Of a stretch of 5,992 nt of DNA, positions 1-5,718 are shown one piece after another. Numbering within the stretch: position 1 is the first letter of the stretch; each line of letters starts with the position of its first letter. The notes under the pieces are model-generated. The model saw nothing but the letters and a program-made list of their open reading frames with translations. It was not told the DNA's origin and did not search any database. This DNA is from Oscillospiraceae bacterium (GTDB lineage: Bacteria > Bacillota > Clostridia > Saccharofermentanales > Saccharofermentanaceae): positions 1 to 5,992 of the forward strand of contig CADBNJ010000284.1 of NCBI GenBank assembly GCA_902795955.1, read 5' to 3'. The position numbers were made by a program, and so were the translations under genes.

Positions 1-1
1 G

Positions 2-100
2 GAAGTGTGTTTTCCGTTAACCCGAATAAAGGATAACTGGGTAGTTGAGATAATCGATTCTGAAGGCAATCATATTGAAATGACTGCACCTGTATTATAA
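2..100 (+). CDS. C-terminal fragment of an unidentified protein (5' end outside window)
   Basis: An open frame enters from the left edge and ends at TAA (98-100). It gives 32 residues that begin EVCFPLTRIKDNWVV and end EMTAPVL. The alternating hydrophobic and charged pattern (WVVEIID, then HIEMTAPVL) would suit a terminal beta hairpin, but the fragment is too short to assign a family. It converges with the minus-strand operon whose last gene ends at 149, leaving 48 bases between the two stop codons. It is called coding because the frame is open from the first base and the residue mix is protein-like. A fragment this short could still be open by chance. Confidence 0.55.
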   Translation, partial: EVCFPLTRIKDNWVVEIIDSEGNHIEMTAPVL

Positions 101-129
101 TCGTTATATCTGTGAGGAGTTATTCATAG

Positions 130-167
130 CTTTGTTGAAACCTCATGATCATATCCTTTCGACAAAG
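130..167. terminator. Hairpin between convergent genes, possible transcription terminator
   Basis: An 11-bp inverted repeat pairs CTTTGTTGAAA (130-140) with TTTCGACAAAG (157-167). Read as plus-strand RNA it has one T-G wobble and a 16-base loop containing the palindrome TGATCA. It sits where the plus-strand gene ending at 100 meets the minus-strand gene ending at 149, so it could limit read-through from either side. Neither side carries a convincing T-run, so it is not a textbook intrinsic terminator. The right arm lies within the last codons of the minus-strand gene. Confidence 0.35.
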
Positions 168-391
168 TGGCGTTGTGCATGCCTCATATATTCTGGTTGT
201 ATTACATCTTTGTTTTTCCGAAGAAACAACAACAGTGCTCTACGATCGATAAGTCTGAGTTTATCGAACCAAATGACAAATTCATGTAAGTTTTTTGCTT
301 CAATCAAATGAGGCGCGTAAGTCTTGAATGCTGCGAGATTAATGAAATAATCGTTCAAAGAATCGCCAGTATTCGGTTGTTTGTAACTCAT
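149..391 (-). CDS. Unknown 80-aa protein, last gene of the minus-strand operon
   Basis: The ATG (389-391) is preceded, six bases away, by AAGGAGAG (398-405 on the plus strand), so the start is well supported. I do not recognise the family. The 80 residues look mostly helical and soluble. A middle section (about residues 30-60) is rich in Leu, Phe, Trp, Arg and Lys, including VIWFDKLRLIDRRALLLFLRK, and is followed by a basic, His-containing tail (YMRHAQRHFVERI). There is no signal peptide, membrane segment or cysteine cluster. It lies 62 bases downstream of the phosphatase stop in the same direction. It is therefore probably co-transcribed, although that gap is the second largest in the series and could hold a weak promoter. 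Confidence 0.75.
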   Translation of the reverse strand: MSYKQPNTGDSLNDYFINLAAFKTYAPHLIEAKNLHEFVIWFDKLRLIDRRALLLFLRKNKDVIQPEYMRHAQRHFVERI

Positions 392-453
392 GCATAACTC
401 TCCTTCACAAAACCGTTATTTATATTTGATGAGATCCTGCCACCTTGCGCTGT

Positions 454-1125
454 TCAATGTTTATCATATGCTTTAACCTCTTTAATTCCATCTGATGATA
501 CGCTGTAGTATCTGTCTTCGGAGGTATCGACCATCAGGACAGGTATCTGTCCTGATTCAGTGACAGTCCCGTCGATATAGTAGTGGCTTGCCCCATCGTA
601 GAAAATCCCGTGAAATGAAGGATCTCCGGAGATTGATGCGGTTCCGATATGACCTGCAACGACCTTCATATCCAGGTCAGGTATTTCTCCCGTCTGCGCC
701 GGATATTTAGACGTGAAGATATGATCTGATGTTCCAACCTGCCACCAGTCTCCCGCTTCCTCATCTATCCCGGCATGAGTGAAGATCGTGTTACCGCGTG
801 TGATATATCGGGGAAGACCACGCATCCAACTGATATACTTCTCATCGCCGGCCTTCAGGTCATCGCTGTCGTCAACGCCTGTTAACCCCATAATGCAGCT
901 CTCCTCATGGTTACCGAGAATAGCCGTCACATGGTCTGATCCGTACTTATCCTGGAGTTCTATTATCCTGTCTATCACTTCACGGCTTTGAGGTCCCATG
1001 TGGATGTAGTCCCCGAGCAGGATGAGATATGTATCACTGTCTGACAGACTGTCTGTGACAAGAGACAGGGCATCCTCGAATTCTTTGAGATGTCCGTGCA
1101 TATCACTCATGCAGTATATTCTCAT
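454..1125 (-). CDS. PPP-type metallophosphoesterase (Ser/Thr phosphatase / ApaH-like)
   Basis: This 223-aa protein belongs to the calcineurin-like PPP metallophosphatase superfamily. Such enzymes use two metal ions to hydrolyse phosphate esters of proteins or dinucleotides such as Ap4A. The family motifs appear in order: SDMHGH (7-12; metal ligands D8 and H10), GDYIHMGPQS (38-47; bridging D39), GNHEE (71-75; N72 and catalytic H73), THAGID (116-121; H117) and AGHIGT (157-162; H159). The length suits bacterial and phage members. The second motif is unusual. Canonical GDxxDRG reads GDYIHMG here, so the phosphate-contacting arginine is replaced by Met and the preceding Asp by His. The metal ligands are intact, so some activity is likely, but substrate handling may differ. 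The start is the ATG at 1123-1125, because GGAGGTG lies just upstream and the protein then begins directly at the first beta strand. The frame extends 37 codons further upstream, but that stretch overlaps the preceding gene. Substrate cannot be predicted. Confidence 0.92.
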   Translation of the reverse strand: MRIYCMSDMHGHLKEFEDALSLVTDSLSDSDTYLILLGDYIHMGPQSREVIDRIIELQDKYGSDHVTAILGNHEESCIMGLTGVDDSDDLKAGDEKYISWMRGLPRYITRGNTIFTHAGIDEEAGDWWQVGTSDHIFTSKYPAQTGEIPDLDMKVVAGHIGTASISGDPSFHGIFYDGASHYYIDGTVTESGQIPVLMVDTSEDRYYSVSSDGIKEVKAYDKH

Positions 1126-1129
1126 ATAA

Positions 1130-1136
1130 CACCTCC
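1130..1136 (-). promoter_or_regulatory. Ribosome binding site deciding the phosphatase start
   Basis: On the minus strand this reads GGAGGTG, with its GGAGG core six bases before the ATG at 1125. It favours the 223-aa start over the upstream in-frame ATG at 1236, which lies inside the SSB-like gene. Confidence 0.8.
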
Positions 1137-1162
1137 GGTTAATGAATAGATTATATCGTTTA

Positions 1163-1450
1163 TTACTGAAGATGTATAACTGCGTCTGCAACAGCATTGC
1201 AGTTATAAGTATTCGTAACAAGTTCAAGATGTCCAATGACCATTACCTTGTCTAAAGGCTTGAACTGCTTGTACAGGTCTCTGTCAAAACAGTTAACGAA
1301 CACTTGATGGTATTTCTTAACAGGATCATCTGAAGTATCTGAATCTTCGATGCGTATCCAGAATCTGGCAGCGTTTCCCGGGAAGAACTCATCTATGTTC
1401 ATGATGGTCCCTCTTATCTGAAGATTACAATTAGTATATCGGTTTGTCAT
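1163..1450 (-). CDS. Short SSB-like OB-fold protein
   Basis: This 95-aa protein resembles the OB-fold core of bacterial single-stranded DNA-binding proteins. The matches are an N-terminal strand with NLQIRGTI (9-16), a central ARFWIRIED strand (28-36), a YHQVFVNCF strand (47-55; compare the F-x-V-x-x-W strand in SSB), then FKPLDKVMVIGHLEL (63-77), which matches the SSB signature KKGDKVLVEGRL. The last strand is NAVADAVIHLQ (85-95), like the EVVADEVQFL end of the SSB OB domain. Unlike housekeeping SSB (about 140-180 aa), it stops at the end of the fold. It has no Gly/Pro/Gln linker and no acidic DDDIPF-type tail, so it should not recruit the usual SSB partners. The ATG at 1448-1450 is chosen because AAAGGAG lies seven bases upstream. 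An 18-codon extension to 1504 would overlap the preceding gene's stop. The assignment is from pattern alone; another OB-fold nucleic-acid protein is possible. Confidence 0.68.
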   Translation of the reverse strand: MTNRYTNCNLQIRGTIMNIDEFFPGNAARFWIRIEDSDTSDDPVKKYHQVFVNCFDRDLYKQFKPLDKVMVIGHLELVTNTYNCNAVADAVIHLQ

Positions 1451-1457
1451 TTTGACA

Positions 1458-1464
1458 CTCCTTT
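1458..1464 (-). promoter_or_regulatory. Ribosome binding site deciding the SSB-like start
   Basis: On the minus strand this reads AAAGGAG, seven bases before the ATG at 1450. It lies inside the longer alternative reading frame and marks the 95-aa start as the functional one. Confidence 0.78.
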
Positions 1465-1500
1465 CTGCTCGTATAGCCGAATCGCCCAGCTTTACTTTAT

Positions 1501-2385
1501 TCAATGCAGTCTCCTGAATACAAACAGTTCACTGCCGTCTGTTGCTTTGGCTGCTCTTACAGGTTCGAGCATGCCTTCGCTGATAAGGCACTCATATCCG
1601 TCAGTATCACTGTAGGTATACAGATAGATCTCTTTATCACTGAGAAGCTTCAGAAATGATCGTGATGACATTGGTGAGACTTTCTGAAGGAGCACGGTAT
1701 CACGAAGGATATCTTCCTGTTTGTCTTCCACAACTTGTCCCGAGCTCTTGAGCAGCAATTCGAGATCGATGAAATCAGTATCCTCATCATTACCCTCAAG
1801 AAGCCAGCTGTACGTCGCATCATAGAGTGTGATGATGTGAACCTTATCACCTTGGAACAGATATAACGTATGATCTTCCTTCGGTATATGATGCACCATA
1901 GGAGATCCCTCAAGTTCGACATTGAGATAAGAAGCGGTATCATCGGGATCGAACACATAGGGTTCATGGGAGATGAACTCATAGAAATTCCTGCGGTTCC
2001 CGCCATGCAGTTTATTCCTGTCGAGGAACCGCTGGACGGTCAGTGCCTTGCCTGTCGCAGTAAAGTCTTGTGCCTTATCAGCAGCTCCGTTAAGAAACAG
2101 CTTTGTAAGGCCCGCATTCACCATAAAGATATTCTGGCCGGGGGCCTTCATGAACACTTCGTCGGATAAGATCCTTACGCGTCTGACAGCTTCGTTATAG
2201 TCGTCGTCAGACATATCGTTCATGATCCCGGATCGGACCAGATCATTGAACCTTGAGGCAGGATTCTGAATGATTAGAGACTTGCTGAGTCTGTTGAGCA
2301 TATCCGGATCCTCATCCGCATCAGGTTCGATGATGACGTCATTGACATCACCTGTTGTAAGATCGTAATCGAGAGAGTATTTCAT
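1501..2385 (-). CDS. Unknown acidic 294-aa protein, translationally coupled to clpP
   Basis: I do not recognise this protein. Its start ATG overlaps the clpP stop as ATGA (2382-2385). Its SD sequence, AAAGGAGGTG (2391-2400 on the plus strand), is a near-perfect anti-SD complement lying within the last clpP codons, so tight coupling to clpP is likely. The N-terminal 30 residues are strongly acidic (EPDADEDPD at 20-28). A helical-looking middle follows (about 40-125), and then a section with short hydrophobic, probably beta, stretches such as [25 protein letters not shown]. Acidic patches recur ([13 protein letters not shown]). There is no signal peptide, membrane segment, cysteine cluster or catalytic motif that I can identify. 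By position it could be a protease adaptor, substrate or inhibitor, but nothing in the sequence proves this. Confidence 0.88.
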   Translation of the reverse strand: MKYSLDYDLTTGDVNDVIIEPDADEDPDMLNRLSKSLIIQNPASRFNDLVRSGIMNDMSDDDYNEAVRRVRILSDEVFMKAPGQNIFMVNAGLTKLFLNGAADKAQDFTATGKALTVQRFLDRNKLHGGNRRNFYEFISHEPYVFDPDDTASYLNVELEGSPMVHHIPKEDHTLYLFQGDKVHIITLYDATYSWLLEGNDEDTDFIDLELLLKSSGQVVEDKQEDILRDTVLLQKVSPMSSRSFLKLLSDKEIYLYTYSDTDGYECLISEGMLEPVRAAKATDGSELFVFRRLH

Positions 2386-2978
2386 ACACTCACCTCCTTT
2401 CTATCTCTCATAACGTGGTCAATGAGACCATAGCAGCGGGCCTCATCGGCTGTCTTCCAGTTGTCGCGTTCGCAGTCGGAAGTAATCTTTCGGACAGTCT
2501 TACCGCAGTTCTCCGCAAGGATACGGTTTATCCTGAGCTTGACCTTCTTAAGGTGTTCTGACTCCAGGCAGATATCAGTCGCCTGTCCCGATACAGAGCT
2601 GAGGATCTGGTGGATCATGATCTCAGCATTCGGCAGCGCGAACCTCTTACCCTTAGTGCCGCCTGCAAGCAGGAATGCACCCATTGAGGCTGCCAGCCCT
2701 ATGCAGACGGTATTGACGTCGCATTTGAGGTACTGCATCGTGTCGTAGATAGCCATACCGGCCGTAACAGATCCTCCGGGACTGTTGATGTAAAGGAAGA
2801 TATCCTTGTCAGGATCCACGGATTCAAGGTAGAGCATCTGCGCTATGACAGTACTGGCGGTGTCGTTATTGACTTCGTCGCTCAGCAGGATGATCCTCTC
2901 CTTGAGGAGCCTGGAGTAGATGTCGTAGGATACCCCGCGACCGCCTTCGTTCTCGAAAATACTGGGAATGTAGTTCAT
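2382..2978 (-). CDS. clpP: ATP-dependent Clp protease proteolytic subunit ClpP
   Basis: This is a full-length 198-aa ClpP serine peptidase (family S14). ClpP forms a tetradecameric barrel that degrades proteins unfolded by an AAA+ partner in the cytoplasm. The catalytic triad is complete: S98 in [12 protein letters not shown]123 in MIHQ and D172 in SDCERDN. The spacing matches E. coli S111/H136/D185 with a constant offset of 13. The family blocks [13 protein letters not shown] (18-30), [19 protein letters not shown] (63-81), [16 protein letters not shown] (109-124) and SGQATDI (130-136) are also present, so the enzyme should be active. The ATG at 2978 follows AAGGAGG (2983-2989), which overlaps the stop of the upstream ATPase gene. 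The end overlaps the next start by ATGA. The order ATPase then clpP is the reverse of the usual chromosomal clpP-clpX order, suggesting a dedicated accessory copy. Confidence 0.97.
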   Translation of the reverse strand: MNYIPSIFENEGGRGVSYDIYSRLLKERIILLSDEVNNDTASTVIAQMLYLESVDPDKDIFLYINSPGGSVTAGMAIYDTMQYLKCDVNTVCIGLAASMGAFLLAGGTKGKRFALPNAEIMIHQILSSVSGQATDICLESEHLKKVKLRINRILAENCGKTVRKITSDCERDNWKTADEARCYGLIDHVMRDRKEVSV

Positions 2979-2987
2979 AAAACCTCC

Positions 2988-3968
2988 TTATAATGCAATC
3001 TCTTCAGGACAGGTATGATCCTGACTGAAGCTCTTGAATACTGCGTCGTTGACCATTCGCTCCAACTGTACGGTAGCATTCCTGATACCAAGTGATGAGC
3101 TGTAAGCCTTGGTGGCTATCTCGTCAAGCATCGCATCAGAAACTGACAGTCTGATGCCATACTGTTCCTCAAGACGCCTGATCGGAGAAGCTTCCGAGTC
3201 TTTGATAAGCGATTTGTACTCTTCAAGACTTAAGGGTCTGACGTTAACGAGCCTGTTGATCCTTCCTGCCAGCTCCTGAATGAGTCCGTGAGCTTGCAGA
3301 TCTTCCAGAGTCAGTTCACGGTCGTAAGCTTTACAAGCCTTTGTCTGCTTGCCGAAGCCAAACCCGTTGGAGCTTTCTTCCGTAGCGATAGCTTTGGCAC
3401 TTTTGCCCCATGAGCCCGCGAATACAAAAGAAAGATGTGATGTATCTATCGTGAGATCTAACGTGCCTGCCTCTGTTTTCTTCTGTATGGGCACCTGCTT
3501 GCCGCAGACGAGCATGAGAAACTCAGTCTGAAGATTCTCGCTTATGTTCTCTGTCATTGAGAATTTGGGCATACATAGCTTATCGAACTCATCGAAGATC
3601 ACGATCGCATCCGGATCAGCAGGATTCACCCCGTGAAGGAAAGAATACACACTTTCCCCTTTGAAGCCGGAGCTGGTAAGTGATGCCGAGTTGACGAATA
3701 TCACTCTGGGATATATATCCCTGACACACTCCCAGAGATAGCTCTTACCGCACCCTGTAGGGCCTGCAACAGCTAATCTTGTAGTAATCCCCCGGTTGTG
3801 GTTATAGACGAGCATCGCTGCTGCTTCGACGTATTCGTCCTGCCCATAGCATCTGGACTTAAGGTATCGTGCAATGGCTGTGGGGTCGGACAGATCTGCT
3901 TTGACTGCATCAGCAGGATGACAGACTGTTGTGTAGCTGCGTGAATAGAATGGAATCTGTTTTTCCAT
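2988..3968 (-). CDS. ClpX-like AAA+ unfoldase lacking the zinc-binding domain
   Basis: The 326-aa protein aligns by motif with the AAA+ module of ClpX, the ATPase ring that unfolds proteins and feeds them to ClpP. In order I see: YGQDEYVEA (41-49; like ClpX GQ-x-x-AK), Walker A GPTGCGKS (69-76), pore loop SGFKGESV (100-107; ClpX AGYVGEDV), Walker B IVIFDEFDKL (122-131), the sensor region LSFVFAGSW (179-187), NGFGFGK (201-207) at the place of the ClpP-docking IGF loop, EDLQAHGLIQELAGRINRL (222-240) with arginine finger R236, and sensor-2-like LGIRNA (293-298, R296). The C4 zinc-binding N-domain of ClpX (about 424 aa in E. coli) is absent, and the RKH pore segment reads KKTEAG. It lies 9 bases upstream of clpP, strongly implying partnership. 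I chose the ATG at 3968, which has AAGGG eight bases upstream. A TTG at 4046 would add 26 residues and close the 90-base gap, but has no SD. Confidence 0.87.
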   Translation of the reverse strand: MEKQIPFYSRSYTTVCHPADAVKADLSDPTAIARYLKSRCYGQDEYVEAAAMLVYNHNRGITTRLAVAGPTGCGKSYLWECVRDIYPRVIFVNSASLTSSGFKGESVYSFLHGVNPADPDAIVIFDEFDKLCMPKFSMTENISENLQTEFLMLVCGKQVPIQKKTEAGTLDLTIDTSHLSFVFAGSWGKSAKAIATEESSNGFGFGKQTKACKAYDRELTLEDLQAHGLIQELAGRINRLVNVRPLSLEEYKSLIKDSEASPIRRLEEQYGIRLSVSDAMLDEIATKAYSSSLGIRNATVQLERMVNDAVFKSFSQDHTCPEEIAL

Positions 3969-4058
3969 ATTGTTTACCCTTGCTGCTTCGGTATTGAAGC
4001 AGTCCTTTCTAGATTTATTAGCTTGGCTTTTTGCGTGGAATACCAATAACCACAGGGT

Positions 4059-4625
4059 TCAGGATCTTGTCTCCTGAGCCTTGTAGTAGAGGTTGATCAC
4101 ATCCTTAAAGACGCCAAACAGTTCGTCAGAATGTTCCAGAGCGGAAAGCAATAGAATAAAGGAGCTTCCGATGTAACCGACTTCATTGGCTTCTTCAGGA
4201 TCAAGATTGCTTAGCAGTGCATCAAGAACCTCACTGCGTAGCAGCTTTGAGTAGCTGTTTGCGATCCTGGATATGATCATATCGAGTGTTGAGTTGTCAC
4301 AGCGGTTGATATCGATCGTAATATGATCCTCATCCGGTTTGTATCCGATGTCATCGAATGCTTGATACAGAAAGCCTTCAGAAAACCTATACAGTCTTCT
4401 TTCGTTATCTATAACACCGATCATAGTAGATCTTAAACTGCTGTCAGTCGCGAATGCTACGAATATCATAGCGAAGTTATCCAGCAGGAAGTCAATTCTT
4501 GACGTGCTGAACACCCTGTATGGTTCAGCCGTATAAGATGAGCTTGCCAGTCTGAGATTCTCGTAAAACTCAACTGTATCCATGGGACAATACTTACCGA
4601 TCGTATTATCGTAGATGTTATCCAT
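4059..4625 (-). CDS. Unknown 188-aa protein, first gene of the minus-strand operon
   Basis: I do not recognise this protein. The ATG at 4625 is preceded by AAAAGG (4634-4639 on the plus strand), eight bases away, a weaker SD than its neighbours have. The sequence begins MDNIYDNTIGKY. It has an N-terminal half with hydrophobic stretches (IDFLLDNFAMIFVAFA, about 44-59) that are too short and too interrupted by charge to be confident membrane segments. The C-terminal half looks helical (LLRSEVLDALLSNLDPEEANEV, then FILLLSALEHSDELFGVFKDVINLYYKAQ). It is probably a soluble, acidic cytoplasmic protein. As the first gene before the ClpX-like ATPase and ClpP, it could be a regulator, adaptor or substrate of that pair, on position alone. 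Confidence 0.85.
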   Translation of the reverse strand: MDNIYDNTIGKYCPMDTVEFYENLRLASSSYTAEPYRVFSTSRIDFLLDNFAMIFVAFATDSSLRSTMIGVIDNERRLYRFSEGFLYQAFDDIGYKPDEDHITIDINRCDNSTLDMIISRIANSYSKLLRSEVLDALLSNLDPEEANEVGYIGSSFILLLSALEHSDELFGVFKDVINLYYKAQETRS

Positions 4626-4642
4626 TTATCGTACCTTTTCCG

Positions 4643-4658
4643 GCCCGTACTAACGGGC
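4643..4658. repeat. Hairpin in the leader of the minus-strand operon
   Basis: GCCCGT (4643-4648) and ACGGGC (4653-4658) form a perfect 6-bp, GC-rich stem with a 4-base loop. On the minus strand it ends four bases before the SD of the 188-aa gene, so the folded RNA could affect ribosome access there. On the plus strand a run of six T (4668-4673) follows ten bases later. No plus-strand gene is known to read into it, so a terminator role is unlikely. Confidence 0.5.
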
Positions 4659-4683
4659 AGCCTTTCGTTTTTTGATCAGATCA

Positions 4684-4766
4684 GTCCGTCAGGTTTGCGA
4701 AGATTTATGTAGCCCTTCGCCAGGCTGCCGGCGGACCGTTAGGTCTGCCGCAGTTGTCAAGCTGCG
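4684..4766. repeat. Cluster of nested and overlapping inverted repeats
   Basis: The strongest element is CGGCGGACC (4729-4737) pairing with GGTCTGCCG (4742-4750). This is a 9-bp stem with a GTTA loop and one G-T wobble when read as plus-strand RNA. Upstream, GCGAAG (4697-4702) pairs with CTTCGC (4715-4720). GTCCGTC (4684-4690) could instead pair with GGCGGAC (4730-4736), enclosing that hairpin and competing with the 9-bp stem. Downstream, CGCAGTT (4749-4755) pairs with AGCTGCG (4760-4766), sharing two bases with the 9-bp stem. Together they look like a structured RNA or DNA element such as a leader, small RNA or protein-binding array. I match it to no known riboswitch, tRNA or origin. Confidence 0.45.
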
Positions 4767-4768
4767 AT

Positions 4769-4786
4769 GAAGTTGTTATCAACTTC
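4769..4786. promoter_or_regulatory. Near-palindrome, candidate operator
   Basis: GAAGTTG and CAACTTC form a perfect 7-bp inverted repeat around a TTAT centre, 18 bp in all. Its size and symmetry suit a dimeric repressor site in a divergent intergenic region, about 50 bases upstream of the candidate plus-strand promoter. It could equally be another RNA hairpin of the neighbouring cluster. Confidence 0.35.
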
Positions 4787-4800
4787 TCCCACATCATATA

Positions 4801-4823
4801 TCCGCACCGTATAAGCATGCGGA
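4801..4823. repeat. Inverted repeat in the divergent intergenic region
   Basis: TCCGCA (4801-4806) and TGCGGA (4818-4823) are perfect 6-bp arms around an 11-base spacer. The repeat lies just upstream of the candidate plus-strand promoter, so it could be an operator half-site pair or a small hairpin. Arms this short can occur by chance. Confidence 0.3.
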
Positions 4824-4839
4824 ATTATGACGCACAATA

Positions 4840-4868
4840 TTGTTGACGGAAAAATACTATGATAGAAT
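4840..4868 (+). promoter_or_regulatory. Candidate promoter for the plus-strand gene pair
   Basis: TAGAAT (4863-4868) is a fair -10 box. TTGTTG (4840-4845) stands 17 bases upstream as a weak -35. A better -35 match, TTGACG (4843-4848), overlaps it but leaves only 14 bases. The AT-rich stretch sits 31 bases before the ATG at 4900. Position supports a promoter here; the exact boxes are uncertain. Confidence 0.35.
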
Positions 4869-4899
4869 CCTAAATAGCAAATGAAAGGAAGCAACTGTT

Positions 4900-5718
4900 A
4901 TGAAAGTACTTGATCCTTTTCCGGAAAGTGAATGGTGGTCAACGCGGAACACATCCCTGGCGATAATGAGATATATGGATGGGACATGTTATTATGTCCG
5001 TCCTTTTGTAACTGACGAAGACAGCGGATTCAGCAGGAAGAGAACAGATGAACTGATAGAAGGGATAATTGAATATCTCCCTAAGAACTGCGGGAAGAAG
5101 GTCCGTATCTATAAAGACTATCTCTTCATGGCTCTGACCCTTGCCTATGTTCAGTCAGTGATACATGATGAGGTCAATTGTACGGATGATATCATCTACG
5201 ATGCGGGACTCGGTAATGACACTTGTTTCAGCGGCGTTATCAACCGTGCACTGGTTGATGATTCATTTCTCGTTCAGCGCTATGGGACTAAGCTCGTGAC
5301 GGGGGTAAAGACAGATCTTGACGGATATCTCGAGCATATATATGAGTACCGGAGGAAGCATCCGGGATTTGACAGATCCGACATGTATCATCCTGTCTTT
5401 GCCGGGATCGGAGCGATAGTGGATATACTTAACGGCAGAGAATACGATGATCGGCTGGACAGACATTCTTCCGAAGAGCATTTTAATGAATTCAAGAGAA
5501 AATTCCCGTGCAAGAGATCATTCGTAAATGCTTATAACAGGTATAAAGAGAACTATTTTGTCACCGGGATGCGGGATGATCTTCAGGCAAATATTGAGAA
5601 AGCAGTTAAGAGTTATCTTATCTCGTGCGGATTATCACAATATGACGAAGATCCGGACAAGGATAGGGTCAGGATATTGCTTGAGAAGACAGAACGGAGG
5701 ATAGCAAATCTGATATGA
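4900..5718 (+). CDS. Unknown 272-aa protein, divergent from the Clp operon
   Basis: I do not recognise this protein. The ATG at 4900 follows AAAGGA (4884-4889) with a 10-base spacer, and a candidate promoter lies just upstream. The N-terminus is rich in aromatic residues (FPESEWWS, YMDGTCYYVRPF). A hydrophobic helix-like stretch (YLFMALTLAYVQSVIHDEV, about 73-91) is followed by a Gly/Asp-rich segment (DAGLGNDTCFSGVINRALVDDSFL). The C-terminal third is highly charged and probably helical, with a basic section KRKFPCKRSFVNAYNRYKENYF and an end rich in Lys, Arg and Glu. There is no signal peptide, clear membrane segment or known catalytic motif. It overlaps the next gene by ATGA, so the two are probably co-translated and may act together. 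Confidence 0.88.
   Translation: MKVLDPFPESEWWSTRNTSLAIMRYMDGTCYYVRPFVTDEDSGFSRKRTDELIEGIIEYLPKNCGKKVRIYKDYLFMALTLAYVQSVIHDEVNCTDDIIYDAGLGNDTCFSGVINRALVDDSFLVQRYGTKLVTGVKTDLDGYLEHIYEYRRKHPGFDRSDMYHPVFAGIGAIVDILNGREYDDRLDRHSSEEHFNEFKRKFPCKRSFVNAYNRYKENYFVTGMRDDLQANIEKAVKSYLISCGLSQYDEDPDKDRVRILLEKTERRIANLI

Noticed and set aside
1126..1236. 37-codon N-terminal extension of the phosphatase
   Set aside because: It overlaps the end of the SSB-like gene, ignores the strong SD at 1130-1136, and adds residues before the first beta strand that are not seen in this family.
1650..2006. 118-codon minus-strand frame inside the 294-aa gene
   Set aside because: It is an out-of-frame overlap of the better supported gene, with a Met/Ser/Ile-rich composition typical of frame-shifted translation.
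1870..2169. 99-codon plus-strand frame opposite the 294-aa gene
   Set aside because: It is antisense to a gene with a strong SD and coupled start, and has no SD or neighbour of its own. It is a shadow frame.
3969..4046. 26-codon TTG-initiated extension of the ClpX-like protein
   Set aside because: There is no SD before the TTG, and the added residues contain no zinc-binding cysteine pattern or other recognisable element. It remains possible, because it would shorten the gap to the upstream gene to 12 bases.
4643..4673. Plus-strand intrinsic terminator (GC stem followed by six T)
   Set aside because: The T-run begins ten bases after the stem, not directly, and no plus-strand gene lies upstream that would need terminating here.
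4755..4760. Perfect TTGACA on the minus strand, a possible -35 box for the Clp operon
   Set aside because: The sequence 16-18 bases downstream on that strand is GC-rich and has no resemblance to a -10 box, so no promoter can be called from it.
4705..4797. A 30-codon minus-strand frame (MMWEKLITTSSQ...), a possible leader peptide before the Clp operon
   Set aside because: There is no convincing SD, the frame crosses the hairpin cluster, and its residue mix (GRPNGPPAAWRRAT) looks like non-coding translation. A length of 30 codons is expected by chance.
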